Below the pieces are notes generated by a model. That model was not told the DNA's origin. It made no database searches and saw only the letters and a program-made list of their open reading frames with translations. Made by a program: the position numbers and the translations under genes. Below are positions 11,776 to 22,552 of a stretch of DNA of 64,000 nt, one piece after another; within the stretch, counting starts at the first letter, position 1; the number at the start of each line of letters is the position of its first letter. Source of the DNA: Omphiscola glabra (Eukaryota > Mollusca > Gastropoda > Lymnaeidae); the NCBI GenBank assembly GCA_964017045.1, contig OZ024806.1, positions 23,846,003 to 23,910,002 on the forward strand, in the 5' to 3' direction.

Positions 11776-12412
11776 ATTTGTCCAATGTGTGAAGATGTCT
11801 GCTATAAATTATTTGTCCAATGTGTGAAGATGTCTGCTGTAAATTATTTGTCCATTGTGTGAAGATGTCTGCTATAAATTATTTGTCCAATGTGTGAAGA
11901 TGTCAGCTATAAATTATTTGTCCATTGTGTGAAGATGTCTGCTATAAATTATTTGTCCAATGTGTGGGGATGTCTGCTATAAATTATTTGTCCAATGTGT
12001 GGGGATGTCTGCTATAAATTATTTGTCCAATGTGTGAAGATGTCTGCTATAAATTATTTGTCCAATGTGTGGGGATGTCTGCTATAAATTATTTGTCCAT
12101 TGTGTGGGGATGTCTGCTATAAATTATTTGTCCAATGTGTGGGGATGTCTGCTATAAATTATTTGTCCAATGTGTGAAGATGTCTGCTATAAATTATTTG
12201 TCCAATGTGTGGGGATGTCTGCTATAAATTATTTGTCCATTGTGTGGGGATGTCTGCTATAAATTATTTGTCCAATGTGTGGAGATGTCTGCTATAAATT
12301 ATTTGTCCAATGTGTGAAGATGTCTGCTATAAATTATTTGTCCATTGTGTGGAGATGTCTGCTATAAATTATTTGTCCAATGTGTGAAGATGTCTGCTAT
12401 AAATTATTTGTC
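11776..12412. repeat. 35-bp minisatellite
   Basis: About 18 copies of a unit containing ATTTGTCCAATGTGTGAAGA then TGTCTGCTATAAATT. Two alternating alleles (GTGTGAAGATG and GTGTGGGGATG; CCAATG or CCATTG) appear in runs, indicating block exchange. Degenerate edges extend to about 12470. Confidence 0.95.
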
Positions 12413-12720
12413 AAATGTCTTGATGTATATGTCAGCTATAACTCATTTATCAACTGTCAGGAGATGTCTCAAGTCGATTCAATAACATAATTTTAGAATC
12501 ACTAACTTGCATGGAAACTGTGGAGGTCAGAGTTTTGCGAAAGGCTTAAATACTGGTCTCTTAATTGTTATCTCGGAAAATAAAGGTTTCTAATCTGGTC
12601 GGTGTAAACAAACAAGGTCAAGGACATGGGTGTTACATGCATTGACAACGACTAAGATAACTGACCTATGTGTGTGCAAATGTGGTTGTAGGAGGGGGAT
12701 TTGAGAGGGGAGGGGCGGGG
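12413..12720. other. Spacer, no gene seen
   Basis: Unique sequence between two arrays, G-rich at its right end. Nothing was recognised. Confidence 0.4.
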
Positions 12721-12721
12721 G

Positions 12722-12915
12722 CTATTTGTTCCAACACATGAGGCAGGCTGTTGCAGGGACTAAAAAACTATTTGAGGGGGACCAACACATGAGACATGCT
12801 GTTGCAGGGACTAAACTATTTGAGGGGGGGGGACCAACACATGTGACAGGCTGTTGCAGGGACTAAACTATTTGATGGGGACCAACACATGAGACAGGCT
12901 GTTGCAGGGACTAAA
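12722..12915. repeat. About 50-bp tandem repeat, four copies
   Basis: The unit contains CAACACATGAGACAGGCTGT then TGCAGGGACTAAAC and a variable G run. The G run (4 to 9) accounts for the length variation. Confidence 0.85.
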
Positions 12916-13384
12916 CAACCCTCATCCTGCCATCATCCACAATCCTCATCCTGCTTCCACCCACAAACCTAATCCTGGAACCATCCACAACTTTTTTATC
13001 CTGCCATCATCACCCACATTTTGATGGTGTTTTGTTCTTACACCTTCCCCCCCTCTCCCCCCGTGCACTGGTATCTTCTTAACGTTACAGAATCCACTAC
13101 CCATGCTCGCCTATCGCTGAACAATGTCCTGGCTCAGTCATCCTCCGACACGAGGTCACGGCGAGCATAGTGTACAGCGGTTCACGCTCTGTACAGACGA
13201 GACACTCATGATAAGGCCGTGTCTAAATCTGAGAAGAAATGGCGCGAAATGATCCGCCAATTTGCTGTATTCAGATGTTTGGCCTCCCCATGGAACTTTG
13301 TACACAATAAAAATAAAACACAAAATAAAAAAACTTAACCACATCAATGCTATATAAATACATTTTCTTGTTCATGCTCTAGAT
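12916..13384. other. Spacer, no gene seen
   Basis: Starts with a short CATCC/CACCCACAA repeat. The rest is unique with a CpG-richer part at 13080-13260. No exon supported. Confidence 0.4.
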
Positions 13385-13577
13385 CAGAAGCGTAGCTAGG
13401 GGGCGGTGGCAGAGGTGGACATATGTCCCCGGGTGGCAGAATAGTTAGCGCCGCCAAAATGTGCTTTGCTATTATTTTATTGATGAAAATAATTAATTTT
13501 GAAAGTTGAAAAACGAAAGGGAGGCTCTTTAAAATGAATCTTGTCCACGGGCGCCAAACACTCTAGCTACGCCTCTG
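13385..13577. mobile_element. hAT-like MITE, CAGTGGCGTAG family
   Basis: Ends CAGAAGCGTAGCTAGGG and CTCTAGCTACGCCTCTG form an imperfect inverted terminal repeat matching the copies at 9487 and 17461. No convincing target duplication remains, so it is an older insertion. Confidence 0.6.
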
Positions 13578-14047
13578 CTGTTGGTATCGTTGAAAAAAAA
13601 CACTGATATATTCAAAACATCAAGCAACGCCTGGTTCTGTTAGAATACCGATAGACTTTAGTTTAAGTCTAAGCCATGGCCATGGCGCTAGTTTGAGCTC
13701 TTCAGCATTCGGTGAATCTGTGAGAAATAATAGCCCTCTCCCTCTCATTCAATATCTCCCTTGCTCCATCCCTCGCGCCCCCCCCCCTCCTTTTTTCTCT
13801 CTCTATGAAAAGAAAAAGGAATAATTTATTTTAAATTTCACCTCGTTTGAGATTACTGTGAAAATCCTTCGACTCCTACTGACGTCACTCACCGTTTACT
13901 CCTTGACTCCGACTCTGCTCCTCTAATACATCATCATGTGTAGGCGTAGGAATTCTGACTAAATTATTTAAAAAATGAAAATAAAATAATAAAAATACGA
14001 AACAAATAAACACACCAAAAAAAATGAAAATAAAAGAAGTCAGACTT
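13578..14047. other. AT-rich spacer
   Basis: Includes a CT-rich stretch near 13730-13805 and poly-A near 14010. No gene seen. Confidence 0.4.
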
Positions 14048-14400
14048 GTAGAAATATTTGTCATAACCTGTTTGTATGTGTTATGGATATATGGAAATAT
14101 TTATCATAGCCTGTTTGTAATGTGTTATGGATATATGGAAATATTTGTCATAACCTGTTTGTATGTGTTATGGATATATGGAAATATTTGTCATAGCCTG
14201 TTTGTATGTGTTATGGATATATGGAAATATTTGTCATAGCCTGTTTGTATGTGTTATGGATATATGGAAATATTTGTCATAGCCTGTTTGTATGTGTTAT
14301 GGATATATGGAAATATTTCTCACAGCTTGTTTGCAATGTGTTATGGAGATATGGAAATATTTGTCATAGCCTGTTTGTAATGTGTTATGGACATATGGAA
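14048..14400. repeat. 43/44-bp minisatellite
   Basis: About eight copies of a unit containing ATATTTGTCATAGCCTGTTT and TATGTGTTATGGATATATGG. One-base length differences (GTAATGTG or GTATGTG) separate copies. Confidence 0.93.
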
Positions 14401-14521
14401 ACATTGGTCATGTGTTAGGGAGATATGGAAACATTGGTCATGTGTTAGGGAGATATGGAAACATTGGTCATGTGTTAGGGAGATATGGAAACATTGGTCA
14501 TGTGTTAGGGAGATATGGAAT
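14386..14521. repeat. 30-bp minisatellite derived from the 43-bp array
   Basis: Four and a half near-identical copies of a unit with GGAAACATTGGTCATGTGTT then AGGGAGATAT. It matches the neighbouring 43-bp unit with an internal deletion of the CATAGCCTGTTTG part, showing how a shorter array budded from a longer one. Confidence 0.93.
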
Positions 14522-15071
14522 GAACTGGGTCTTTTTTTGTTTTGTTTTTTATTTCTCTATCGTGTACATTGTTAGCGCGTGTTGTGAGTCCCGACATGTC
14601 ACGTGAGGTTGATCAGTACATCATCATTTTGCACTCGCCCCCGCCTCGATGATGATGATATCTCAGTCTCAACCATTGATTCCATCTTCGTCCACGGGTT
14701 TTCCACGTCTAGGTGTTTGTGGGAGGTTGTGGGGGAGGGGTGGTAGGGAGTTGGTGTCAGGAATGGAGGTGGGGGGGGGGGGCAGAGCGTTGCTTGGACT
14801 ATTTATGTTAGATTCTGTTTCACTTCTGAGATCTGTGAGCTGATATTACTCCTCTTTACATCGGTATTCTCCCTCCATCTCTATACCCCTCTCTCTGAAT
14901 CCCTCTCTGGGTATCCTTTTTCTATTATTCTACATCTCTCTCTACCCCTCCCACTGTCTCTCTAACTTACTCTCTGATTAACTCTCTCACTTGCTCCCCA
15001 CTGCCTTTTTAACTCACTCTCACTCTCTACCTGATTCCCGTTTACTCTCTCACTTACTCTCGCACTCTCAC

Positions 15072-15115
<44 letters not shown>

Positions 15116-15340
15116 ACCATTTAATCTGGATTGATTCATTATCTAAACTTTATTTTTAAAATTTTAAAATAAATTTAAGATAATGAATAAATCCAGTTCT
15201 CCATCTTATAATCTCTTACAGTCTTAGTTTATTTTATATAAAGACTATCTACTTTTTTTTTCCCGACGCCAGCCATTGCCCCCCCCTCCCCCCTCTCCTG
15301 TTTTCATGTTGTAAGTGTAACATCCCCAAAACTCCATCTT
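14522..15340. other. Spacer with CT-rich tract
   Basis: Contains a poly-G run near 14772 and pyrimidine-rich sequence from 14850 to 15110 ending in a (CT)n microsatellite at about 15078-15110. A near-palindromic AT-rich piece lies at 15125-15190. No gene seen. Confidence 0.5.
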
Positions 15341-15900
15341 TCATTTGTTGCTGTTCGGCCTTCGCACGAGCAGATGACCAGGGCAATTTTAGATGTGAGT
15401 AATAATAGCCGTTATTTGATTTCAAGTGAGGGAGACTTGTTCAGTTCGTCAGCCTCACTCTCTCGTCCTTGTCTATTTTGATCCAATAGCCAAGACGACT
15501 GGACGAGGCGGATGACCAGCAGTGACCACCAAATGTTTCATCTATATAGACTTAGAGGCTATCATGCGCGTGCTAGATCATGTGTGGTAAATGGCGGCTC
15601 GTGTTGTTAAAACATATCCCACACACTCTCGAAACGACCAAGTTATACAGCTGAATATAAATAATTTTATTAATTGAACAGTTTGGCGCCTTTACTCGTT
15701 TGTAAATGTCCCAGTACAAAATCGTATACATTTAGTTTAGTCAACCGCCATTTTTTAAATATTTTACGGACAACTCCATGTTTTTTTTTTAAATTACTGA
15801 ATGTGATCGGTTATCTTTAGAAGTAATCTATGCAAGCATATGCAAAATTGTCTGTTCCTTTGTAATATAATAGTCTATTTTCTTCACCATATCCCTTAAT
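15341..15900. other. Upstream flank of GATA promoter
   Basis: Moderately CpG-rich at 15350-15610 with a YY1-like AAATGGCGGC at 15589-15598, then AT-rich. It may belong to the 5' regulatory region of the GATA gene. No exon recognised. Confidence 0.3.
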
Positions 15901-15939
15901 TTTTGTTCTTTTCACGTCTGTCTATACCAATCTGTTTGC

Positions 15940-16600
15940 AAGGCTCAGCGATCGGTCCGCTGACCATCTCCACGCACGAGCTCTGGTTCGAGTGGGAGTG
16001 GGAGGCGCTTATTAGTTGAAAAGAGGCTGGACCTTGCTTTCTGGCAGACACGGTCGATACCATTCAACTCTGGCACCTTCAGCTCGGCGCGCGTTATGGT
16101 GAAAGATCCCGCCCTTTTTTCCCCCACTCCTCCTCATGGACCAACACAAACCAGCTCTGCTCTTCACATGTCTTCTCGTTTCATTTCTGCCCTCGGTTGC
16201 TCCTCGTGATATCTGTTTGACCCCTCAGCGCGCTCCGGCCCGGAGATCTGATTGGTCGGCCTGGAAGATAAACAACACCATCGGGCCCCTCCCCCCAGGC
16301 GGCCTATTACAGAACGCCGGCGCTCGTGAAAGCTGCGGGTGCGTCACGTGTTTTGAATGACGCGGTGCTGACGAGAGCTGCACCATACCGCACGGCCCTT
16401 GTGTTTAACTTTCAGGTCGAAATGGGCAAACCCTTGGAGATTAGCGGAACCGAATTGTTGTACACAGTTCTCGCTGTACCAAAACATCGCAAGCGTGGAG
16501 ACCCGCAAACAGCCAGATAAAAAGAACTCCCTCCCACCCCTGGACTGGATTATCGCCTAATCCAGTGGATTACATTTGAAAATATCTCGCCGGATAAGAA
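15940..16600 (+). promoter_or_regulatory. CpG-rich candidate promoter of the GATA4/5/6 gene
   Basis: This is among the largest CpG-rich non-repeat stretches in the window, and it lies directly upstream of a strong splice donor on the same strand as the GATA coding exons. Visible motifs are an inverted CCAAT (GATTGG at 16249-16254), a CACGTG E-box near 16347, and WGATAR sites AGATAA at 16266-16271 and 16515-16520. The second overlaps a TATA-like GATAAAAA. WGATAR sites in the promoter of a GATA factor would allow auto- or cross-regulation, which is known for this family but not shown here. Short open frames here (for example from 16136, with a hydrophobic start) have no family resemblance and are taken as chance. 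Confidence 0.45.
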
Positions 16601-16888
16601 GTAGGAGACGCACACAGGACTTTTACTCATGTTAAAAGTGTAAAGGAAAAAAATTATTTAAAAAAAAAGAAAAGATAGCGACACGAGATTTCTTGTTGTG
16701 GAAGACAAGGAGGAACATAGACCGAGTGTGCAGCGAGGGGATTTAAGGCAGTGCCCTTGTTAGCAAAGAGGGCGCGAATTATAACACAGGCCGCTTATCG
16801 ACTTGTTAAAGTTTCGTGAGAACACAAGTCAGATGGGCGAAGGAAGTGATTAAATCCACGGGTCACCGTTCACGTCATCATATTAGAG
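16545..16888 (+). other. Candidate 5' noncoding first exon of the GATA gene
   Basis: The right border is a near-consensus donor, AGAG|GTAAGT, with GT at 16889-16890. The left border (transcription start) is not determined; about 16545 is a guess set just after the TATA-like sequence at 16516. A further AGATAG site is at 16673-16678. GATA4/5/6 genes of other animals often have a noncoding first exon. Joining to the acceptor at 27123-27124 would remove a 10.2-kb intron. The donor could instead belong to an unrelated transcript. Confidence 0.4.
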
Positions 16889-16934
16889 GTAAGTAGAAGT
16901 GAAGCTTTTTATTTTACACAACAAACCATCCCAC

Positions 16935-17232
16935 CGTTCATGTAAGTTATAACATACCGTAAGAAATACCTCATCCGGCCGTCCATGTGAGTTATAACAT
17001 ACCTCATCCAGCCGTCCATGTGAGTTATAACATACCTTATCCGGCCGTCCATGTGAGATATAACATACCTCATCCGGCCGTCCATGTGAGTTATAACATA
17101 CCTCATCCAGCCGTCCATGTGAGTTATAACATACCTCATCCAGCCGTCAATGTAAGATATAAAATACCTCATCCAGCCGTCCATGTGAGTTATAACATAC
17201 CTCATCCAGCCGTCAATGTGAGATATAACATA
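16935..17232. repeat. 33-bp minisatellite
   Basis: Nine copies of a unit containing ATAACATACCTCATCCAGCC then GTCCATGTGAGTT. It begins about 45 bp after the putative donor at 16889, so on the proposed model it sits at the very start of intron 1. Confidence 0.94.
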
Positions 17233-17321
17233 CCTTAAAAGTGATAGGCAGGGTGATGGTGAGGCTGCTCGCGATGTTTAGATTTCTAACAGCCCACATA
17301 ATTAAAGGTACACATCAAGCC

Positions 17322-17402
17322 AGACCTGGGGATGGTGCCCGGAGATGTTGCCTGGAGATGGTGCCCGGAGATCGTGCCCAGAGATGGTGCCCGGAGATGG
17401 TG
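17322..17402. repeat. 13-bp minisatellite
   Basis: Six copies of GGAGATGGTGCCC with single-base variants. Confidence 0.85.
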
Positions 17403-17460
17403 TCCGTCTTGTCTCACCAAGGAAATTATTACATCAAATTAAGTAGTGTGCTCTTCAAAC

Positions 17461-17630
17461 CAGTGGCGTAGGATGGGGGTGCTGAGGGTGTGGTCCGATT
17501 CGGGCGGAATTTTTTTTTATATTTGAGGGGCGGCATTTTCAGCTACGAAGTTTTTAGTGGAAATAAAAAGTGGGGGGGGGGCGAATTTTTGCCCATCCTG
17601 GCCGGCACTAGCCTTAGCTACCCCACAGTG
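17461..17630. mobile_element. hAT-like MITE, CAGTGGCGTAG family, with target duplication
   Basis: It starts CAGTGGCGTAGG and ends TTAGCTACCCCACAGTG. Flanks CTTCAAAC (17453-17460) and CTTCAAAT (17631-17638) agree in seven of eight positions, supporting an 8-bp hAT target duplication. The interior is G-rich and noncoding. Confidence 0.78.
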
Positions 17631-17708
17631 CTTCAAATGAAGTGATGCTTCAAATGAAGTGATGCTTCAAATGAAGTGATGCTTCAAATGAAGTGATGCT
17701 TCAAATGA
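17629..17708. repeat. 17-bp minisatellite starting at a transposon target duplication
   Basis: Four and a half exact copies of TGCTTCAAATGAAGTGA. The first copy spans the right end and target duplication of the MITE at 17461-17630. Confidence 0.93.
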
Positions 17709-17970
17709 ACCCAGCCTTACATAGCGCGGTAACCCAGCCTTACATAGCGCGGTACTCCATCCTTACATAGCGCGGTAACCCAGCCTTACATAGCGCGGTA
17801 ACACAGCCTTACATAGCGCGGTACCCCCGCCGTACATAGCGCGGTAACCCAGCCTTACATAGCGCGGTAACCCAGCCTTACATAGCGCGGTAACCCAGCC
17901 TTACATAGCGCAGTAACCCAGCCTTACATAGCGCGGTAACCCAGCCTTAAATAGCGCGGTAACCCAGCCT
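17709..17970. repeat. 23-bp minisatellite related to a LINE tail
   Basis: About 11 copies containing TACATAGCGCGGTAACCCAG then CCT. The segment TAGCGCGGTAACCCAGCCT differs at two of 19 positions from the hairpin half TAGCGTGGTACCCCAGCCT at 46739-46757, so the array probably amplified a piece of that dispersed element. Confidence 0.92.
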
Positions 17971-19577
17971 ATTTTATCTTTCTTTCATTAATATCAATTA
18001 ATGAACTTGGTAATTATTGAGTTGAGCGCATATTTGTTTTATGAAAATGTCTTTTCAAATAATTTTTAAAAAAAATTATTCTTAAAATAATTGAACTTGT
18101 TCATCTCCGTGGAAGCGACTTGTCCCTGAATACTTTATAGACACTACAGACACTAGCAGCACGTTTAGAAGTTATTAAGAAGACATAGAGAAATAGAGCT
18201 CGAACATAGATAGAAGTTATTATTTATGCCGCTTGAATTCATTTTGACAATTCAGTCTACAGTGTTACACCAGGACGCGCGTACCTCTTGACAGGTTTTA
18301 AGTATTGAAATATTTGCGTGGAAGATATTATTTAAACTGTTTTTTATCCAAAACCCTTTATACATTTTAAGTTCTTCTTCAGAAGTGTATTAGTATTTCA
18401 AGAAAAACCTTTGAAAAATTACATACAGATTTATTCTTTCATTGTGTCAAATACATTTGGCTCTTGGTCGCATGGGAATGATCTGTAACAGTTTATATAT
18501 ATATCATTGAATTAAATGTTTATGACAGGCGCGCCCGTGTATAATGAGAGCCACTAACTTTGAGAACCGTTTTTACCATACGTTTCCATTGCCTTACATT
18601 CTAAGCCGTAATTTGCGGCATTTGAAAGCACCCACTGTGTCAGGTGTCTTTTATTTATTTTTCAAATAATAACTTCTATGACATTGTCAGCTTAAATAAG
18701 ATTCTAGTACACTTAATGACTATTACATCTCACTATTTCATATCACTATTTTATCTCCTTATTTCATATCACTAGTTACTCACTAGTACATATCACTATT
18801 ACATATCACAATTTCATATCACTATTACATATCACTACGACATTATCATTTTAGTATATTCAAATAGTAGAAATGGTTCAACGATAATCTAGCAAGCGAT
18901 TAAAACCTCACCAAACGTATAGGCCTATTAGATGGATGTGAGTAATGTTATCATTTGAAATTGGAATCACGGAAAGGGGGGGGGGTGGGGATGATAATGT
19001 ACTCCTCAATGATAAGTCTCACTCCGTTTGTCTAGGGCCTGGGTGAGCAACCCCATTGCCAGCATATACATTTTCCGAATGGCCCTCTTAAGTGTGATTA
19101 ATTTTATTTTGTACAAAAAAGTTTTTTTTTGAAAATTTAAGTCGATAAATACAATGACATCATCTCGGGTTAGTGCCACCCGGAGTGGGCCAAGATTTTT
19201 GCCACCCCAATTCAACGGGGGGGGGGGGGACTCCTTTTGCCGAAAATGCCAGCCCTCTCGTTCCGCCAGATAACGCCAGAAACTACCGGACCAAGAGACC
19301 CTAAGTCCCACCCCCACCCGATTATCTATATTATTCTAGGATCAGAATAAGCTAGGCCAATTTTTTGGGTACGACTTCGTGTGGGCCGAAAGTCGAGTTT
19401 TACCCTAATTGGATAAACTTTGATAGTTTGGGAATAATTTTAATTGTACATACTGTCATGCATTCAGTGTCGTAGGAAGTGGTGGGTGGTCCGCCCCTGA
19501 TGGAACTTTTCTCTTTCGTTTCAACTTTTTAAAAAACTTCTCAGTCCAACAAACCAATTAATGAAACCCCATTGGGC
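17971..19577. other. AT-rich intronic spacer with TE fragments
   Basis: Mostly AT-rich. A loose CATATCACTA repeat lies at 18725-18840. A fragment at 19020-19320 carries GTTAGTGCCACCCGG-type sequence and poly-G that look like degraded DNA-transposon sequence. GGTGGGTGGTCCGCCCCTGA at about 19480-19499 resembles sequence near 24283. No exon seen. Confidence 0.4.
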
Positions 19578-19665
19578 CTTACACTTACAGATTCTAATGT
19601 GTTTGTAGTTACAGATGTTGTCTAATGTGTTTGTACTTACAGATGTTGTCTAATGTGTTTGCATT
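19578..19665. repeat. 28-bp repeat, three copies
   Basis: TAATGTGTTTGTAGTTACAG then ATGTTGTC in tandem; last copy partial. Confidence 0.8.
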
Positions 19666-19984
19666 GAACGCCCGATGAAATGAGTACAAACTCAATGACA
19701 TCATAACTTCATTTCTCGTTATCACCACAAAGGCCCGGGCGCATTTATTATTTGGTGTGAGGGAGTGTGGGTTTGGGGGGGGGGAGGGTGTGGGTGGAAA
19801 GGGCAGAAGGGCCTAAATATCGATTAGACATTTTTAACCATTTTTTAAAATCGTGTTTTTAAGATGTCAACAACATTTCGTTTTATCCGGTTTAGGGATA
19901 AAGATCCATTATATACTTGAGTGAAAGCAAGAGTCAAAGCACCAACCATCTTTCCAATATCACGGTGCTAGCGACTTAACCGGA

Positions 19985-20595
19985 CATTGACTTGACTGGA
20001 TATTGACTTAACATAACATTGACTTAACTGAACATTGACTTAACTGAACATTGACTTAACTGAATATTGACTTACCTGAACAGTGACTTAACTGGACATT
20101 GACTTAACTGAACATTGACTTACCTCAACATTGACTGAACTGCACACTGAATTAACTGAACATTGACTTAACTGAACATTGACTTAACTTGACATTGACT
20201 TAACTGAACAATAACTTAACTGAACATTGACTTAACTCAACATTGACTGAACTGCACACTGAATTAACTGAACATTGACTTAACTGAACATTGACGTACC
20301 TGAACAGTGACTAACTGGACATTGACTTAACTGAACATTGACTTAACTGAACATTGACTTACCTCAACATTGACTGAACTGCACACTGAATTAACTGAAC
20401 ATTGACTTAACCGAACATTGACTTAACTGAACATTGACTTAACTGGACATTGACTTAACTGAACAATGACTTAACTGAACATTGACTTAACTCAACATTG
20501 ACTGAACTGCACACTGAATTAACTGAACATTGACTTAACTGAATATTGACGTACCTGAACAGTGACTAACTGAACATTGACTTACTGAACACCGC
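19985..20595. repeat. 16-bp minisatellite with higher-order blocks
   Basis: About 38 copies of TTGACTTAACTGAACA. A distinctive variant block (CAACATTGACTGAACTGCAC then ACTGAATT) recurs four times, starting about 20125, 20236, 20366 and 20494, roughly 110-130 bp apart. This shows amplification of multi-unit blocks as well as single units. Confidence 0.94.
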
Positions 20596-20717
20596 GTTAC
20601 AAAAAGTGTTAGATTTTGAAAAGCCCAGAGCCCTATCGTTCTGATGGTAGACGTTAAATTCTGCTTATTAGATGTGCTCAATAAACTGTTAATGTTAATT
20701 TTTTATCATTGTCTCAA

Positions 20718-20866
20718 AACTGATTGTAAAAGAGATTGTAAAATAGATCGTAAAATTGATTGTAAAATTGATCGTAAAATTGATTGTAAAATTGATCGTA
20801 AAAATTGATTGTAAAATTGATTGTAAAATTAATTGTAAAATTGATTGTGAATTTGATTGTAATATG
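20718..20866. repeat. 12/24-bp AT-rich minisatellite
   Basis: Copies of TGTAAAATTGAT with GAT/GATC alternation, giving a partial 24-bp dimer. The minus-strand FTINFTI-like frame is an array by-product. Confidence 0.88.
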
Positions 20867-21238
20867 ACAGTGCGGTGAAGATGTTTATAGTCTAACTTTA
20901 AAACGGTATCCAATTCAATACAAATATTCATTTAAACATATATAATATATTATCCGTTCTTAAAGGATCTGGTAAACCGGTTATATGTGATCTGACTGAA
21001 CCACTTATTCGCTAGGCTAACCTGGTCTTGGGTAGTTCTCATAACATGTACGTTTACCCCAAGTAGCGTTTGTTTCCATTAGCTTATAAAATTGAAGTAG
21101 TTTGGGATCTTATATTGTCCCCCAACCCCACTCCATTATTTGAACATTTTATTTAAATATAATTGTTGACATATTCATTCTCATATTTTTGGACATCTAC
21201 CTAACATCTTCTGAAAAACAACCAGTCTACCATACCAT
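20867..21238. other. Spacer, no gene seen
   Basis: AT-rich unique sequence without recognisable exon. Confidence 0.4.
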
Positions 21239-21408
21239 CAGGGCCGGCCTTAGGCCATTGCAAACTATGCGGCCGCAATGGGCCCCGCCCCGAATTTATT
21301 TTCTAATACAAAATCTTAATTTTCACTTACTATCCTTATCCTCTACCCAGAATGGGCCCCGCGCAATCCGTTTCGCATAGGGCCCCGCAATTGTTAGGGT
21401 CGGCCCTG
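21239..21408. mobile_element. hAT-like MITE, CAGGGCCGGCC family, copy 1
   Basis: Ends CAGGGCCGGCCTTAGG and TTAGGGTCGGCCCTG form inverted terminal repeats. Flanks CATACCAT and TATACCAT match in seven of eight positions, an 8-bp target duplication. The interior (GGGCCCCGCCCCGAATTTAT, then AATACAAAATCTTAATTTTC) is nearly identical to the copy at 61446. Confidence 0.85.
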
Positions 21409-21611
21409 TATACCATCCCCCACTCATCCCAGATACCCCCTTTTTCTTCCCGCCACAAAAAGCCTGCACTCCCTCAGTGACCTGTGTCTTTGATATCCTC
21501 CCTGGAGTCCAGGCCGGGACTACGTCGCCACATGAGATCAGAGGACATAATCCCTGTGTTTGTGGGTTGGAGGATTCTTGGGTGTCGCCGATCTGTGATG
21601 GGAATAATATG

Positions 21612-22050
21612 GTGAACTTTGTCTTATGGGTAGCCACAGCTAGATGGAGATCTTTGTCTTAGAGGTAGCCACAGCTAGACGGATATCTTTGTCTTTAGAG
21701 GTAGCCACAGCTAGATGGAGACCTTTGTCTTTAGTGGTAGCCACAGCTAGGTGGATACCTTTGTCTTTAGAGGTAGCCACAGCTAGATGGATACCTTTGC
21801 CTTAAAGGTAGCCACATATAGATGATGAGCAATGTCTACTGTAGCCATAACTACGATAAATGTATAACTTTGTCTTCAGGGTAGCCACAGCTAGATGGAG
21901 AACGATATCAACTATAGCCATAACTAGGTGGATAACTTTGTGCGAATGGTGGCCACCAGCTAGGCGGAAAACTTTCCGAATGATAGCCATAACGACAGAT
22001 ACATTTTCCGACAATATTGTCCGAATGAGAATGGCAGCCATAACTATTGA
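21612..22050. repeat. 36-bp minisatellite, decaying to the right
   Basis: About eight clear copies of a unit containing GGTAGCCACAGCTAGATGGA then TACCTTTGTCTTTAGA to about 21900. Increasingly diverged copies (ATAGCCATAAC) follow to about 22050. Confidence 0.92.
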
Positions 22051-22314
22051 GTACATGACGTGTACGGATAATTTGGTCCGTGCTATTTTAATTTTTTTTA
22101 TTTGATTTTAAAGTTTTCGGAGTTGTCGGAATTATTATTGTGTCTATGTTATACCGCCTACGGGACTCCATCTCCAGGTTTTATTTTAAGAGTTTGCCTT
22201 CTCTTAGATGAGTTGCGATGCAAGGTTAACGTGTCCCATCCACCCGGGGTGCTGGTTTTTCTTTTGTTTGTCTGGGCTTAGCTTGGCCTTGACTCAAGTT
22301 TAGACCGCTCAGCC
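22051..22314. other. Spacer, no feature seen
   Basis: Unique intronic sequence between arrays. Confidence 0.4.
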
Positions 22315-22552
22315 ACCCAGCACCATCAATGTTCTGCCACCCAGCACCATCAATGCTCTGCCACCTAGCACCATCAATGTTCTTCCATCCACCACCATCA
22401 ATGCTCCGCCAAACTTCACCATCAATGCTCTGCCACCCAGCACCATCAATGCTCTGACACGCAGCACATTAATGCTCTGCCACCCAGCACCATCAATTCT
22501 CTGCCACCCAGCACCATCAATGCTCTGCCACCCAGCACCACCAATGCTCTGG
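22315..22552. repeat. 24-bp minisatellite
   Basis: About ten copies of a unit reading CCACCCAGCACCATCAATGC plus TCTG. Confidence 0.93.

Noticed and set aside
16136..16360. 74-codon frame with a hydrophobic N-terminus (possible secreted peptide)
   Set aside because: It lies in a CpG-rich promoter region where chance open frames are common; no conserved mature peptide, and it ends without splice or polyadenylation context.
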